64,000 bases of DNA from CAVSUZ01 sp963834715 (GTDB lineage Bacteria > Pseudomonadota > Alphaproteobacteria > Acetobacterales > Acetobacteraceae), in NCBI GenBank assembly GCA_963834715.1, contig CAWIDE010000006.1, forward strand, positions 868,001 through 932,000, given 5' to 3'. The notes under the pieces are model-generated. The model did not search any database, was not told where the DNA came from, and saw only the letters and a program-made list of their open reading frames with translations. This document shows positions 46,336 to 55,941 of the stretch, piece by piece. The position numbers and the translations under genes are program-made. Each line of letters begins with the position of its first letter. Position 1 is the first letter of the stretch.

Positions 46336-46713
46336 GTGAAGCAAGTCAGGACAGAGCGGCCGGACGTTGGCGGGCGAGTGCAAGAGAGCGACGTTGCCGG
46401 GCCCGGCCGGGGCGGGCGGATGTCGCGGCAACGCAAGACCGCGGCGGTGCTGCGGCTGCTGCGCGGTGAGGATCTCGAGACAGTATCCCGCTCGCTCGGC
46501 GTGACCGCCGCCACCCTGACGAGCTGGCGTGATGCCTTTCTGGCGGCGGGAGAAGCCGTGTTGGCGAGCCGGCCCGGCGATGGCGAGGAGCTGGAGAGCC
46601 AGCGCCTCAAGGCCAAACTCGGCGAAGTCATGATCGAACGCGAGCTGCTGCACGAGAAGATCGCCGCGTTGGAGGCTAATCGCCCTTTGGTCCGGCGGAG
46701 GCCGAGGCCATGA
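46336..46713 (+). CDS. IS3 OrfA (helix-turn-helix subunit)
   Basis: 125 residues. RMSRQRKTAAVLRLLRGEDLETVSRSLGVTAATLTSW is the DNA-binding helix-turn-helix of IS3 OrfA, followed by a leucine-zipper-like stretch (residues 85-112). Its stop overlaps the OrfB start by ATGA rather than the usual -1 slippery overlap. Confidence 0.8.
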   Translation: MKQVRTERPDVGGRVQESDVAGPGRGGRMSRQRKTAAVLRLLRGEDLETVSRSLGVTAATLTSWRDAFLAAGEAVLASRPGDGEELESQRLKAKLGEVMIERELLHEKIAALEANRPLVRRRPRP

Positions 46714-47600
46714 GCCGCACCATCTCCCCGCTGAGCGGCAAGCCGTACGGCCTCGCCTTGGTGTGTCGGACTTGGCGGGTGCCGCGTGCCACCGTTTATC
46801 GCCACCGGGTCCCGCAACAGGCCTCCGCGCCGCAGCGTTCGGGGCCGGTCGGGCCGATGGCCGATGCGGCGCTGCTGGAGCACATCCGCGCCGTCCTCGC
46901 CGCCAGCCCGTTCCATGGCGAGGGGCATCGCAAGGTCTGGGCGCGGCTGCGGACCGCCGGGATCCGGACTTCGCGGCGGCGCGTGCTGCGTCTGATGCGT
47001 GAATATAACCTCCTCGCCCCAGCCCGTGTCGGCGCACCACGCGGGCCGCGTAACCACGACGGAACCATCATCCCGGAAGCCCTCGATACTATGTGGGGCA
47101 CTGATCTCACGACCACGATCACCAGCGAGGGGCAGGCCGCGGTGTTCGTCGCCGTCGATCACTGCTCGGCCGAGTGCGTCGGGATCCATGCCGCCGCTCG
47201 TGCCACCCGCTTCGAGGCGCTCGAACCGATCCGCCAGGGCGTTCGTGAGCATTTCGGCGGCTTCGGCAAAGGCCTCGCTCGCGGCCTTGCCGTGCGGCAT
47301 GATCACGGATCGCAATATCTGTCCGACGCCTTCCAGAACGAGCTCGCCTTTCTCGGCATCGAAAGCTCACCCGCCTTCGTGCGTGCCCCGGAAGGCAATG
47401 GCTGCGCCGAACGTTTCATCCGCACCTTGAAGGAAAACCTCTTATGGGTGCGTACTTTCGAAACCATCGAGCAATTGCGCCAGGCGCTGCTCGAATTCCG
47501 CGACACCTACAACACCATCTGGCTCATCGAGCGACACGGGTTCATCCCGCCAGCCGCCTTTCGTCGGCAGCAACTTGAACCCGTGGCTCTCGCCGCATAG
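46710..47600 (+). CDS. IS3 OrfB (DDE integrase core)
   Basis: 296 residues. HTH_21-like N-terminal part (HGEGHRKVWARLR, RRVLRLMRE), then the rve core: Asp in MWGTDLT, Asp/His in RHDHGSQYLSD, and Glu in NGCAERFIRTLKEN. Intact frame, so the element may be active. Confidence 0.85.
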   Translation: MSRTISPLSGKPYGLALVCRTWRVPRATVYRHRVPQQASAPQRSGPVGPMADAALLEHIRAVLAASPFHGEGHRKVWARLRTAGIRTSRRRVLRLMREYNLLAPARVGAPRGPRNHDGTIIPEALDTMWGTDLTTTITSEGQAAVFVAVDHCSAECVGIHAAARATRFEALEPIRQGVREHFGGFGKGLARGLAVRHDHGSQYLSDAFQNELAFLGIESSPAFVRAPEGNGCAERFIRTLKENLLWVRTFETIEQLRQALLEFRDTYNTIWLIERHGFIPPAAFRRQQLEPVALAA

Positions 47601-47731
47601 GCTTCAGCCAGATGTCTCAGCGACCGCGGGCAGTACAAGAATGAGTAAGCCAAGGCACGGCGCGCGGAGATCAGCCAACGGCAGCCCGCATGCTCGATCC
47701 GGCAACTCCGGCGGTTGGCCGCATCAGCGGC

Positions 47732-48823
47732 TCAGGCGACCCCAAAATCGATCAACTGCCGAACCGGCGCGCCGGACTTTAGCCGCCCGAAGCCCCCATT
47801 GATGTCCGCGAGCCCGATCCTCCCCGAGATCAACGTATCCAGCTTCAGCCGCCCCTGTTCCCACAGATCGAGCAGCCGCGGCATATCGACCCGGAACCGG
47901 TTGCCGCCCATAGAGGTGCCCTGGATCTTACGATCACGCAGGAAGTCGGCCCCGTGCAGCTCAATCTTGGTGCCGAACGGGATCATTCCAATGATCGTCG
48001 CCACTCCGCCCGGCCGAAGCATTGCGAATGACTGCTCTGCGGTCGTTTTGGTGCCGATCGCCTCGAATGAATAGGGCACGCCGCTGCCGCCCGTCAGCTC
48101 CTTCACCACCTCCACCGGATCGACGTTGGAGGCGTTAATGGTATCGGTGGCGCCTACCTCCTTGGCGAGGTCGAGCTTGGAGGGCACCGTATCGACGGCG
48201 ATGATGCGTGCCGCCCCTGCGAGGGCAGCGCCATTTACCGCCGATAGCCCGATCCCGCCACATCCGATCACCGCGACCGTGCTGCCCGGCTCGACCTTGG
48301 CGGCATGGAATACCGCTCCAACCCCGGTGATCACCCCGCACCCGACCAGCGCTGCACGATCCAAGGGGATGCTGTCGCGGATTTTCACTACCGCATGTTC
48401 ATGCACCAGCATCTGCTCGGCAAAGGCCGAGAGATTGAACGCTTGGTTCAGCTGTTCGCCTTTCCAGTGCAGCCGCCGGGCCACGCCGGGCAGCATCTTC
48501 ACCTCGGTGTTCTCGCACAGGTTCGGATGCCCGGTCAGGCATTGCGGACATTCTCCGCAGAACACCGACAGGCACGTGATCACGCGATCGCCGGGTTTGA
48601 CATAGGTCACATCCTCGCCGACGGCCTCCACCACTGCCGCTGCTTCATGCCCAAGCACGCACGGCAGCGGCATCGGATAGAGCCCCTCCATGAAGTGCAG
48701 GTCGGAATGGCAAAGTCCTGCGAATGCTGTCCGCAGGAGAATTTCGCGGCGGCCAGGCCTTTCGATCTCGACATCTTCGACTGACATCGGCGCGTTGGTC
48801 TCGGCAAGGATCGCGGCCTTCAT
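47732..48823 (-). CDS. zinc-dependent alcohol dehydrogenase
   Basis: Medium-chain NAD(P)-dependent alcohol dehydrogenase, 363 residues. Catalytic zinc ligands Cys38 (GLCHSD), His59-Glu60 (GHE) and Cys174; structural zinc Cys89, Cys92, Cys95 and Cys103; Rossmann motif VIGCGGIGLSAVNGA. Start at ATG 48823, which has a textbook AAGGAGGAAACA before it; the frame is open further up but not supported. Divergent from the aminotransferase, with 76 bases between, so the two may share control, for example in amine or amino-alcohol oxidation. Confidence 0.92.
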   Translation of the reverse strand: MKAAILAETNAPMSVEDVEIERPGRREILLRTAFAGLCHSDLHFMEGLYPMPLPCVLGHEAAAVVEAVGEDVTYVKPGDRVITCLSVFCGECPQCLTGHPNLCENTEVKMLPGVARRLHWKGEQLNQAFNLSAFAEQMLVHEHAVVKIRDSIPLDRAALVGCGVITGVGAVFHAAKVEPGSTVAVIGCGGIGLSAVNGAALAGAARIIAVDTVPSKLDLAKEVGATDTINASNVDPVEVVKELTGGSGVPYSFEAIGTKTTAEQSFAMLRPGGVATIIGMIPFGTKIELHGADFLRDRKIQGTSMGGNRFRVDMPRLLDLWEQGRLKLDTLISGRIGLADINGGFGRLKSGAPVRQLIDFGVA

Positions 48824-48899
48824 TGTTTCCTCCTTCGCTTGTCGCTGCGTGAGCTTGTCATTAGTGTCCGGCACTAATCAACCCGACCAGGTGACCGCC

Positions 48900-50246
48900 A
48901 TGGACGATATCACGCCGAACGCCGCATTTCTGCTCGCTTTGGATCAGCGCCGGCTGGTGCATCCGTTGCATCATCCAAAGGATCATGAAAAGGCGCATAT
49001 TTTTGTCGGAGGACGCGGCGCGATGCTGCGTACCGCGGACGGACGGGAATTTATAGATGGGTTTTCCGCGTTGTGGAACGTGAACGCCGGGCATGGGCGG
49101 AAGGAACTCGCGGAGGCGGCGTTCCAACAGATGGAGAAGCTCGCCTACGCATCAGCCTATGCGGGTTTTACCAACGAGCCGGCGATCCGCCTGGCTGATC
49201 GGATCGTGAGCATCGCCTATTCAAACTCGGGTGCCGTGTACTTCACAACCGGCGGTGCGGAGTCCAACGAAAGCGCATTCAAGACCGCCCGCTATTATTG
49301 GAAACGGATGGGCAAGCCGAACAAGGTGAAAATCATCTCCCGCTTTTTCGGCTATCACGGAGTGACGCTGGCGGCGATGTCGGCGACCCAGTTGCCGGGC
49401 TATCAGAAGATGTTCGGCCCCCTGGTGCCGGAGTTCATACAGGTGCTGCCGCCCTATCCGTATCACTGGCCGGGCAATGGTGACGCTGGGATCGAGGGGG
49501 CGGATGCGGTCGAGAGGATCATTGAGGAGCATGGCGCTGATACAATTGCGGCCGTGATCGCCGAGCCCGTGCAAGGCGCGGGCGGAGTGATCGTGCCGCC
49601 ACCTTCATATTTCCCGCGGCTGCGCCACATCTGCGACCGGCACGACGTACTGCTGATCGCCGACGAGGTGATTACCGGGTTCGGGCGCACCGGACGTTGG
49701 TTTGCGCTCGGCCATTGGGGCGTGGAGCCGGACATCGTCTCCTTCGCCAAAGGGGTCACGAGCGGCTACCTGCCCCTCGGCGGCACCATCCTGTCGCGCA
49801 AAGTCCACCAGGTGTTGCAGGAGGCCCCGATGGAGGAGCGGTATATGCATGCTGCGACCTACTCCGGGCATCCGACCTGCTGCGCCGTGGGGCTCGCGAA
49901 TATCGACCTGATCGAGCGCGAAGGCCTGGTGGAGCATGCTGCGGTTATGGGCAAGAAGCTACTTGCTGGACTGGAAACACTGCGGAGTTTCCGCATTGTG
50001 GGCGACGTGCGCGGCCTCGGGATGATGGCAGCGGTGGAGCTGACTGAGGAAGCCAACGGTCGGGGCGCGAAGATCATCGCTGAGGCCATGGAGCGCGGCC
50101 TGATCACGCGTCAGCGGGGTGCGGGCGCCATGGGCGGCATGGCATCCAACGACACGATCATGCTGGCACCGCCGCTGATGACCCCGGAGGCGACGCTGGA
50201 CCGGATCGTGCAGATTCTCGCGGATTCGCTGACGGCGGTCCTCTGA
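48900..50246 (+). CDS. class III PLP-dependent aminotransferase (omega-transaminase type)
   Basis: 448 residues from ATG 48900. Typical blocks are present: FIDGFSALWNVNAGHGR, TTGGAESNESAFKTARYYW, SRFFGYHGVTLAAMS, AEPVQGAGGVIVPP, IADEVITGFGRTGRWF, and the PLP lysine (~284) in SFAKGVTSGYLPLGG. The family converts amines or beta-/gamma-amino acids to aldehydes with pyruvate or similar acceptors. Paired head to head with an alcohol dehydrogenase that could handle the aldehyde. The long open frame upstream is antisense to that gene. Confidence 0.92.
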   Translation: MDDITPNAAFLLALDQRRLVHPLHHPKDHEKAHIFVGGRGAMLRTADGREFIDGFSALWNVNAGHGRKELAEAAFQQMEKLAYASAYAGFTNEPAIRLADRIVSIAYSNSGAVYFTTGGAESNESAFKTARYYWKRMGKPNKVKIISRFFGYHGVTLAAMSATQLPGYQKMFGPLVPEFIQVLPPYPYHWPGNGDAGIEGADAVERIIEEHGADTIAAVIAEPVQGAGGVIVPPPSYFPRLRHICDRHDVLLIADEVITGFGRTGRWFALGHWGVEPDIVSFAKGVTSGYLPLGGTILSRKVHQVLQEAPMEERYMHAATYSGHPTCCAVGLANIDLIEREGLVEHAAVMGKKLLAGLETLRSFRIVGDVRGLGMMAAVELTEEANGRGAKIIAEAMERGLITRQRGAGAMGGMASNDTIMLAPPLMTPEATLDRIVQILADSLTAVL

Positions 50247-51117
50247 GCGGCGTGCCGCCAACGCTCGACCGCAGTATCTCCGCGCTCCCCGAGCGTTATC
50301 CGGCCGGGGCGGTGCTGGCGCGGTCTGTCCGGGGCGCGGTACTGGTACGCCACGCATCGGGCTCGGCGAACACGGAACGGCGCATTCCGCCTTGCACATC
50401 GCGTTCTATCGCTCGGGCGAGGTAATGATCGGGGGCGCGGCTGCGGTAACGGTCGCCACGCGGGGAATGACAAGTTTCGTACCGTAACTGGTTCCGCTTT
50501 GTGCCGGCGTCTGGATCGGGGCCTGGGAGCAGACCAGCAATATTGTCGATGTAGCACTTAGGCTATGGCCGTTCTCATCGTTCGGTCCGGCAACGAGCCT
50601 GCGGCCCGGAATTGAGCGCTTTGCCGGGACGTTTTGCTGGGTTGCTGATCCTCGCTGTCATTTCTTTGCTCGCATGGCCGTGACAGCATTGCTGGCAAGC
50701 TACGGATGCGCCGCCGACAGTGCCGATGATCCGCAAGATCGCGCGCTCGATGGAAGCAGCCGGATCCCGTGGATAGTGGCGAGGACAACGAGAATGTGGC
50801 CGCCGGCGGAGACCGCGGCGGCGATCATCAGCGCCACAATGCCCTGGTGCGCCTGGCGATGAGCGCTTTCAGGCGCGAATGACCGAACTGATGCCGACAA
50901 TGCGCCAGGACGGGGGCGTATTGTAACTTCCTTCACGCATTTTCGAACCATTATCTGAACGCTCGATGCTGACGTTCGTCGGACTCGCAGTACATACGGT
51001 ATATAAGGGCTCGCATTGCCGCGATGCGCTGCAGCAGGTTGAACTCGGGGACGAGCCCGACGGCAGTCACGCGGAACGTCTCATAAACCACTAAGCAACG
51101 GAGTAGGAACTAGCCGG
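50247..51117. other. intergenic, nothing recognised
   Basis: 871 bases without a supportable gene. An in-frame tail right after the aminotransferase (to ~50400) and a hydrophobic minus-strand frame at 50700-50951 were considered but match no family I know. May contain more decayed sequence, as the following glycosyltransferase is degenerate. Confidence 0.45.
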
Positions 51118-52243
51118 ATGCGAGTGGTACACGTTGTGCGGCAATTTCACCCGCAATAGGCGGGCCCGAGCCACTGTCATGAACGTTGCTGCTTTCAGCG
51201 CGCCGGACTGGGGCACGATGCCAGCGTCGTGACGCTGAACAAGCTATTCACTGATCTATGCAGGAAACTACCGGCGCAGGAGACGGCGAACGATATCCCG
51301 GTGCGGCGGATCGGCTGGACCGGATCATCGCGGTATCCAGTCGCCCCTAGCGTGCTGGCGCATGTTCGCGATGCGGATACATGTGCACGAGATTGACTTC
51401 TTTTTCGATTATCTTGCGGTGACGAGAGACTTCATCGCAAGCTGATGGTGGCCTCGACGCACGGCCGATGTTTTCATGCGCCGTTCTTGCACAGGACAAA
51501 GAAAATCTACTTTCATTCGGTTACGCGAAGATTGATGGGAGCGTATGACGCGATCATTGCCTCGAGCGATCAGGATGCGCAGGCCTTTGGGAAAATTTGG
51601 CGATTGCGCGGCTTTGCAACCAGCGCGTTGTCTCATCTATTTTGGGCGGCTCGCCAGCCACAAGCGAATTGGGGACCTATTTGGCCTTCTGGCCGCTCTT
51701 CGTCGGCGACATGGCGGATGGTGCCTCATCGTCGCCGGTAGTCCGGGCGAGGTTCGGTGGAGTGATCTGGAAGCGGAGGCGGGTCGGCAGTCAGTGACTG
51801 AGGCCGTCAGGTCTCCACGATCACCGACCAATGAGAAGTTGCGCAAGGAGCTGCGGGAGTCCAGCTATTACGTGTCGGCTTCGGCCCATGAAGGTTTCGG
51901 TGTCGCGGCAATCGGAGCAATATCCGCCGGGCTGGTTCCGGTGTTGAGCGATACCGCGCCATTTCGGAAATTGCTTAGCAAGACGGGCTATGGCCTCACC
52001 ATCAAGCGGGGCGACCCCGAGGGTACGGCGGACCGGATGGAACGGTTTCATACCGAATTTACCAGGCAGCCGGGGGCGGTGCGCCGGCGGCTGATGCGTG
52101 TGGCCTCTGAATACGACTGGTCCGCGGTGGCGCGGCGCTACACGGGATTATGCGAGCGTTGCGCCGCGGCCCGGACAGAGGCGGGAGAGCTGTGCGTCCA
52201 GTATCCCGGATTCTGGGCTGCTGCTTTACCGCGGTGTGTATGA
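51118..52243 (+). pseudogene. degenerate GT4 glycosyltransferase, paralogue of the 54705 gene
   Basis: From ATG 51118 the frames read RVVHVVRQFHPQ-stop, then VVTLNKLFTD, RRIGWTGSSRYPVAPSVLAHVRDAD, RKLMVASTHG, and from 51545 a continuous part (YFGRLASHKRIGDLF, LIVAGSPGE, SYYVSASAHEGFGVAAI, GLVPVLSDTAPFRKLL). Each piece matches, in order, the intact GT4 protein encoded on the other strand at 54705-55940. In-frame stops plus frameshifts throughout show real decay, unlike the single-base lesions elsewhere. The C-terminal nucleotide-sugar-binding half is still open. Confidence 0.88.
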
Positions 52244-52446
52244 TCGGATGGCACGCAATTACAACGACGGCGAACCGTTATCGGTGAGGGTGACGCCGAT
52301 CGTCGATGCGCCAATGGGCTGTGAACCCACTGCGCTTCCAGCCGGTTGATTTGTTTTTTGCGGTCAGGATGACGCCAATACAGGTCGCCCAACTGATCCA
52401 CCTCCCCGCGGCTTCATGTTCCGCATGGCTAGCAGACGCGGTAGCC

Positions 52447-53394
52447 TTATTGAGGTTGTCGGGGGTGTCCCCGCCGCTTGGCCTTCAGCAGTGCGCGCAT
52501 GGCGGTTTCTCGCCATCCGACCTGGGGGATCTGGCTGACCCGGCGGAGGGCATGCACCAAGTAGCCGCCGTGCCGCATCCACTGACGGCGGCGCTCGTAC
52601 CGCGGCTCATTCTTGTTGGCGAGCCAGTAGTGGTCGCGTGCGCGTGCGGCTTTCTGCATCGGCAGTCCGAACACCAGCACATAAGCGAGACGCAGCGCGT
52701 CCGAGCGGTTGGGACCGGCCCAATGCAGGGTGCGGTTCGTGTGTACAGTGCACCCACCAGCCGGCAGCGGGCAAAGCACGACACGGCCAGGATCGAAGCC
52801 GGTGTGGCATTCCAGCGCGTGAATCCGTCCGTCCCCGGATAACCACCGGTGCGGCAGAACATCCCATTGGTGAGAACCGGGAATAAACCCAAGGCAACCG
52901 TTAGCTTCGTTGACCGGCTGCAGCGGCATCCAGATGCTTACCTCAGTGCAGTCAATGTCACCGGGTCGGAAGGCGTCATCCTGATGCCATGGCGTCTCTG
53001 CACCGTCTCGGGCCGGCTTCAGCAATGCATGGTCGGCAAGAAACCGAGCGTTCGGCCCCAGCAGACGTTTGGCTAACACTTCGGCATTGTGAAAGAACTC
53101 GGTTTTCAGAAGCTCCGGCGCGAAATTCCGCGGATCCAAGAGTTGCGGCAGTTTGGCTAGGCCACCTTCCTCATCCGTGCCGGCAAAGTCGAACAGCATC
53201 CCTTCCGAGCGTCCAGCCTTTTTCGCAAACAGCCGCATCAGGGTTGTGCGAATGAAACCTACGTCGTCGTCGGACGTTATTCGCGGTAACGCCATGAATC
53301 CGTTGACCGAAAAAGCCGCCTCGCCGCAGTCGGCGGGTGGCAGGAAGGTAGGTGTGTCAACCTGATCGGGGCGGATAGTTGTGGCGGTCTCCAT
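52447..53394 (-). CDS. phytanoyl-CoA dioxygenase (PhyH) family oxygenase
   Basis: Fe(II)/2-oxoglutarate-dependent oxygenase, 315 residues. Iron-binding His137-x-Asp139 in WHQDDAF, the distal His at ~218-224 (VHTNRTLHWAGPN) and the 2-oxoglutarate Arg ~230-235 are visible, on a cupin-like core (SIWMPLQPVNEANGCLGFIPGSH). It lies directly behind the polysaccharide polymerase gene on the same strand. Hydroxylation of a sugar, lipid or small metabolite is possible; the EPS link is positional only. Confidence 0.85.
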   Translation of the reverse strand: METATTIRPDQVDTPTFLPPADCGEAAFSVNGFMALPRITSDDDVGFIRTTLMRLFAKKAGRSEGMLFDFAGTDEEGGLAKLPQLLDPRNFAPELLKTEFFHNAEVLAKRLLGPNARFLADHALLKPARDGAETPWHQDDAFRPGDIDCTEVSIWMPLQPVNEANGCLGFIPGSHQWDVLPHRWLSGDGRIHALECHTGFDPGRVVLCPLPAGGCTVHTNRTLHWAGPNRSDALRLAYVLVFGLPMQKAARARDHYWLANKNEPRYERRRQWMRHGGYLVHALRRVSQIPQVGWRETAMRALLKAKRRGHPRQPQ

Positions 53395-53410
53395 CGAATA
53401 TCCCCGTTTT

Positions 53411-54698
53411 TTATAGAGTTGCAGGTTTACGGATTGGCCGGAGCGCGGCCGCGCGGCCGCGTGCCCAGCCGGGCGTGATCCTCGTCGAAAGTCGCACGGG
53501 AGCTTTCCTCTCGTAGTTCATCAGAGACGCACCTAGCAGGAACCACGCCAATGCTCCGGTCTTGATCGAGAGGTACACTGCCAGTGATTGTCAAAGAGAT
53601 GCAGAGATAGACCACAAGCGCGCAGCGAAAACGATTGAACAACACGCTATCGCTGCGCCAGAGTGCGAATACCGCCCAGATGAGCGAAAGCGGGATAATG
53701 CCCAAGCCCTCCATGGCCTGCGCGTAACCGCAGTCAACAGCTCTCTCGGGTGGGACCACGATGCCAAGCCAATCCGGCAGGCCGTAAGACGCGAGCAAGA
53801 TTCCAGCGCCGTAAATACGGCCACCGAACGTATCATCGATTAAGCGCACCGGGTGGGTCCAGCCGACCCAAAGCAGGTATGCAATTGTGCAGAATGGGAG
53901 CATCAATAAACAGCCGCGCGACTGCGGCAACGGCGTTGCCAGTGCCACTGCGATAAGCGCAATGCAGCCAACAGCCTGGCGAGAATCCGCTTCCACCGCG
54001 ATGCTGAGCCCCAGCCCGATCACCGCGACGGCAAACCACGGGCGGACCCGGTAGCGGACGAAGCCCCAGCCCGCACATATAATTGCAAAGTTACCCACGG
54101 AGATCGGCTCGAGAAAGATCGAGCCAGTACGCAAAGGGCCAAGTGCCGGGAGCAGGGATCGGCCTTCGCCTGTAGGCCGGATGGAACTGACAAACAGGTT
54201 CGTGCCAGTTACCGTTGACTCGCTTTCTTTCAGTACGCCTTTCGCAATGTAATATTTTAGGGCATTGAATATTTGCTCATACAGCGCCGTGTCGAGCATC
54301 TCCAGCACGCCGATGGCGAAGGTGAGAATCGCGAGCACGAGCACCAATCTGTCGCCAATCTGCGGCGTTCCCGCAACACGCCCCAGCACGAGGAAAATGA
54401 CCGGAATAGCGAGGTTAACAAAAGCGGTCTGCCCCAGTTCCGGATCGAGCAGGTGCACGACGATCAGCCAGCCGGCAACCAGCCCGGCGGCGCAGAAGAG
54501 GTCAGTGGGCAGATGGCGCCAGATCGCGGCAACCCCTACCGCGAGAATGGCCATCTCCACAACGGTTGCGTCAGTCTGGCTGACCGGGTGAGCGTGCGTC
54601 GCAATGAAACAGAGAGCGAGATTGAACGTCACGCCCGCTATCACAAGCCAAAAGGCGAGTGGCTGCTTGCCAGGGTCTGTGAAGTAGCGTTCCTTCAT
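53411..54698 (-). CDS. polysaccharide polymerase (GumE-like membrane protein), C-terminal frameshift
   Basis: Joins lipid-linked repeat units into exopolysaccharide at the outer face of the inner membrane. About 12 membrane segments; NFAIICAGWGFVRYRVRP and LSIAVEADSRQAVGC fit GumE/XanE-type polymerases. Near 53572-53576 (plus-strand GGTAC) the expected ending VLSIKTGALAWFLLGASLMNYE is one frame away; removing one C restores it and moves the stop to 53411. As read, the protein ends at 53427 with a polar tail. Third lesion of exactly this sequence type in a conserved gene. Confidence 0.82.
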
Positions 54699-54704
54699 GC
54701 CCGT

Positions 54705-55940
54705 TCACGGCGTCGTAGTTGCGCGAGCGTATAGCGATACGTACCGCTTCACCACCGTGGACCAGTCGTATTGCGCCGCGGCAGACATCAAAATATTGTA
54801 AACTTCGTTGCGTTTTTTGAGAAATTCCGCATGGAAACTCTCGATATGATCTGCCGTCCCGTCCAAGTCTGCAACCTGTAGTAGAACGCCCTTCCCTGCC
54901 CGGCTCAGCAGTTTTCGGAACGGAGGAATGTCGCTCAAAACCGGCACCAGCCCCGCCGACAGTGCCTCGACCGCAGCAATTCCGAACCCTTCGTGCGCCG
55001 AGGCACAAGCGTAGTATGACGCGCGCCCGATCGCCTGCCGCAACTGCTGGTCGTTTGGCTCGGGCAGAAACTCCACAGCCTCCCGCACATGGGCCTGCGC
55101 GGCGGCGGCGCTCAGTTCCTCCCAGGTCTGATCAGACGGGGTGCCGGCTACGATCAGATGCCATTCGGGTGACCGGTGTCGAAGGATGGCCAAAAGCTGA
55201 AACAGGGCTTCGATCCGCTTGTGACGCGCCAGCCGGCCGAAGTAGGTCAGGCAGCGTTGGGGTTGCGGTGACGCCGCCCCGGCAAACTTGCCGATCTCCG
55301 CCCCATTTTCGATGGTGACGATCTTCTGTCCGCCGATCGTCCCGAACAATCGCGCATCCTGCTCACTGCACGCGACTACCGCCCAGTAGGCTCGCAGGGA
55401 ATGAGGGGTCGCTAAATGGAAATACACGTCCTTGAGCGGGCGCATGAACGACGTATGGAAGAACCCGCCATGCGTGGTTGCCACTAGGCGCTTCCGGTGC
55501 AACGGGCGGGTCAGCGCAAGATAGTCGAAGAAAAAATCGATACCGTGCACGTGCACAAGGTCCGCGTCGCGGATATGCCCGAGCACGGCGGGTGCAAACG
55601 GGTAGCGCGACGACCCCGTCCATCTCATCCGGCGCACTGGCACCCCCTGCACCGTGTCTGCCGGAGCGAGCCGGCGCCGCGGATCGTTGAACAGCCGGTC
55701 CAGCGTCACTATCCGCGCATCGATGTCATGCTCCGCCCGCTGCATGCGGGCGAGGTTTAGCACGACGCTCTCCAGCCCTCCTGTGGAAGGATAGAACTGC
55801 CGCACAACATGTGTGACCCGCATGCCGGCCACAGCGCGATGCGTGAGGCCATCTGCGCCGGAAGCATCCCCGCTTCCGGCGGTGCATGGATCTGCTCGGT
55901 CGGCCAAGACCACGTCGCCGTCGGCCATGTGCAAAGACAC
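54705..55940 (-). CDS. GT4-family glycosyltransferase (GumH-like)
   Basis: Adds a sugar to the lipid-linked EPS repeat unit in the cytoplasm. GT-B fold, 411 residues: MRVTHVVRQFYPSTGG near residue 40, RRMRWTGSSRYPFAP, YFGRLARHKRIEALF, and the donor-binding EX7E-type block SAHEGFGIAAVEALSAGLVP. Starts are possible at GTG 55940, ATG 55928 or ATG 55823; the last matches the start of the degenerate copy. Follows the chain-length kinase gene by one base. Confidence 0.87.
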   Translation of the reverse strand: MSLHMADGDVVLADRADPCTAGSGDASGADGLTHRAVAGMRVTHVVRQFYPSTGGLESVVLNLARMQRAEHDIDARIVTLDRLFNDPRRRLAPADTVQGVPVRRMRWTGSSRYPFAPAVLGHIRDADLVHVHGIDFFFDYLALTRPLHRKRLVATTHGGFFHTSFMRPLKDVYFHLATPHSLRAYWAVVACSEQDARLFGTIGGQKIVTIENGAEIGKFAGAASPQPQRCLTYFGRLARHKRIEALFQLLAILRHRSPEWHLIVAGTPSDQTWEELSAAAAQAHVREAVEFLPEPNDQQLRQAIGRASYYACASAHEGFGIAAVEALSAGLVPVLSDIPPFRKLLSRAGKGVLLQVADLDGTADHIESFHAEFLKKRNEVYNILMSAAAQYDWSTVVKRYVSLYARATTTP

Positions 55941-55941
55941 T

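Larger units (their letters stand above)
46292..47619 (+). mobile_element. IS3-family insertion sequence
   Basis: Terminal repeats TGAGACATC (46292) and GATGTCTCA (ending 47619) bracket the OrfA and OrfB genes, 1328 bp. The flanking bases do not form a matching 3-4 base target duplication, suggesting that adjacent DNA was deleted or rearranged after insertion. Confidence 0.8.

Noticed and set aside
50700..50951. Minus-strand ORF with a hydrophobic segment
   Set aside because: One helix in random-looking sequence, no ribosome-binding site, no recognised family.
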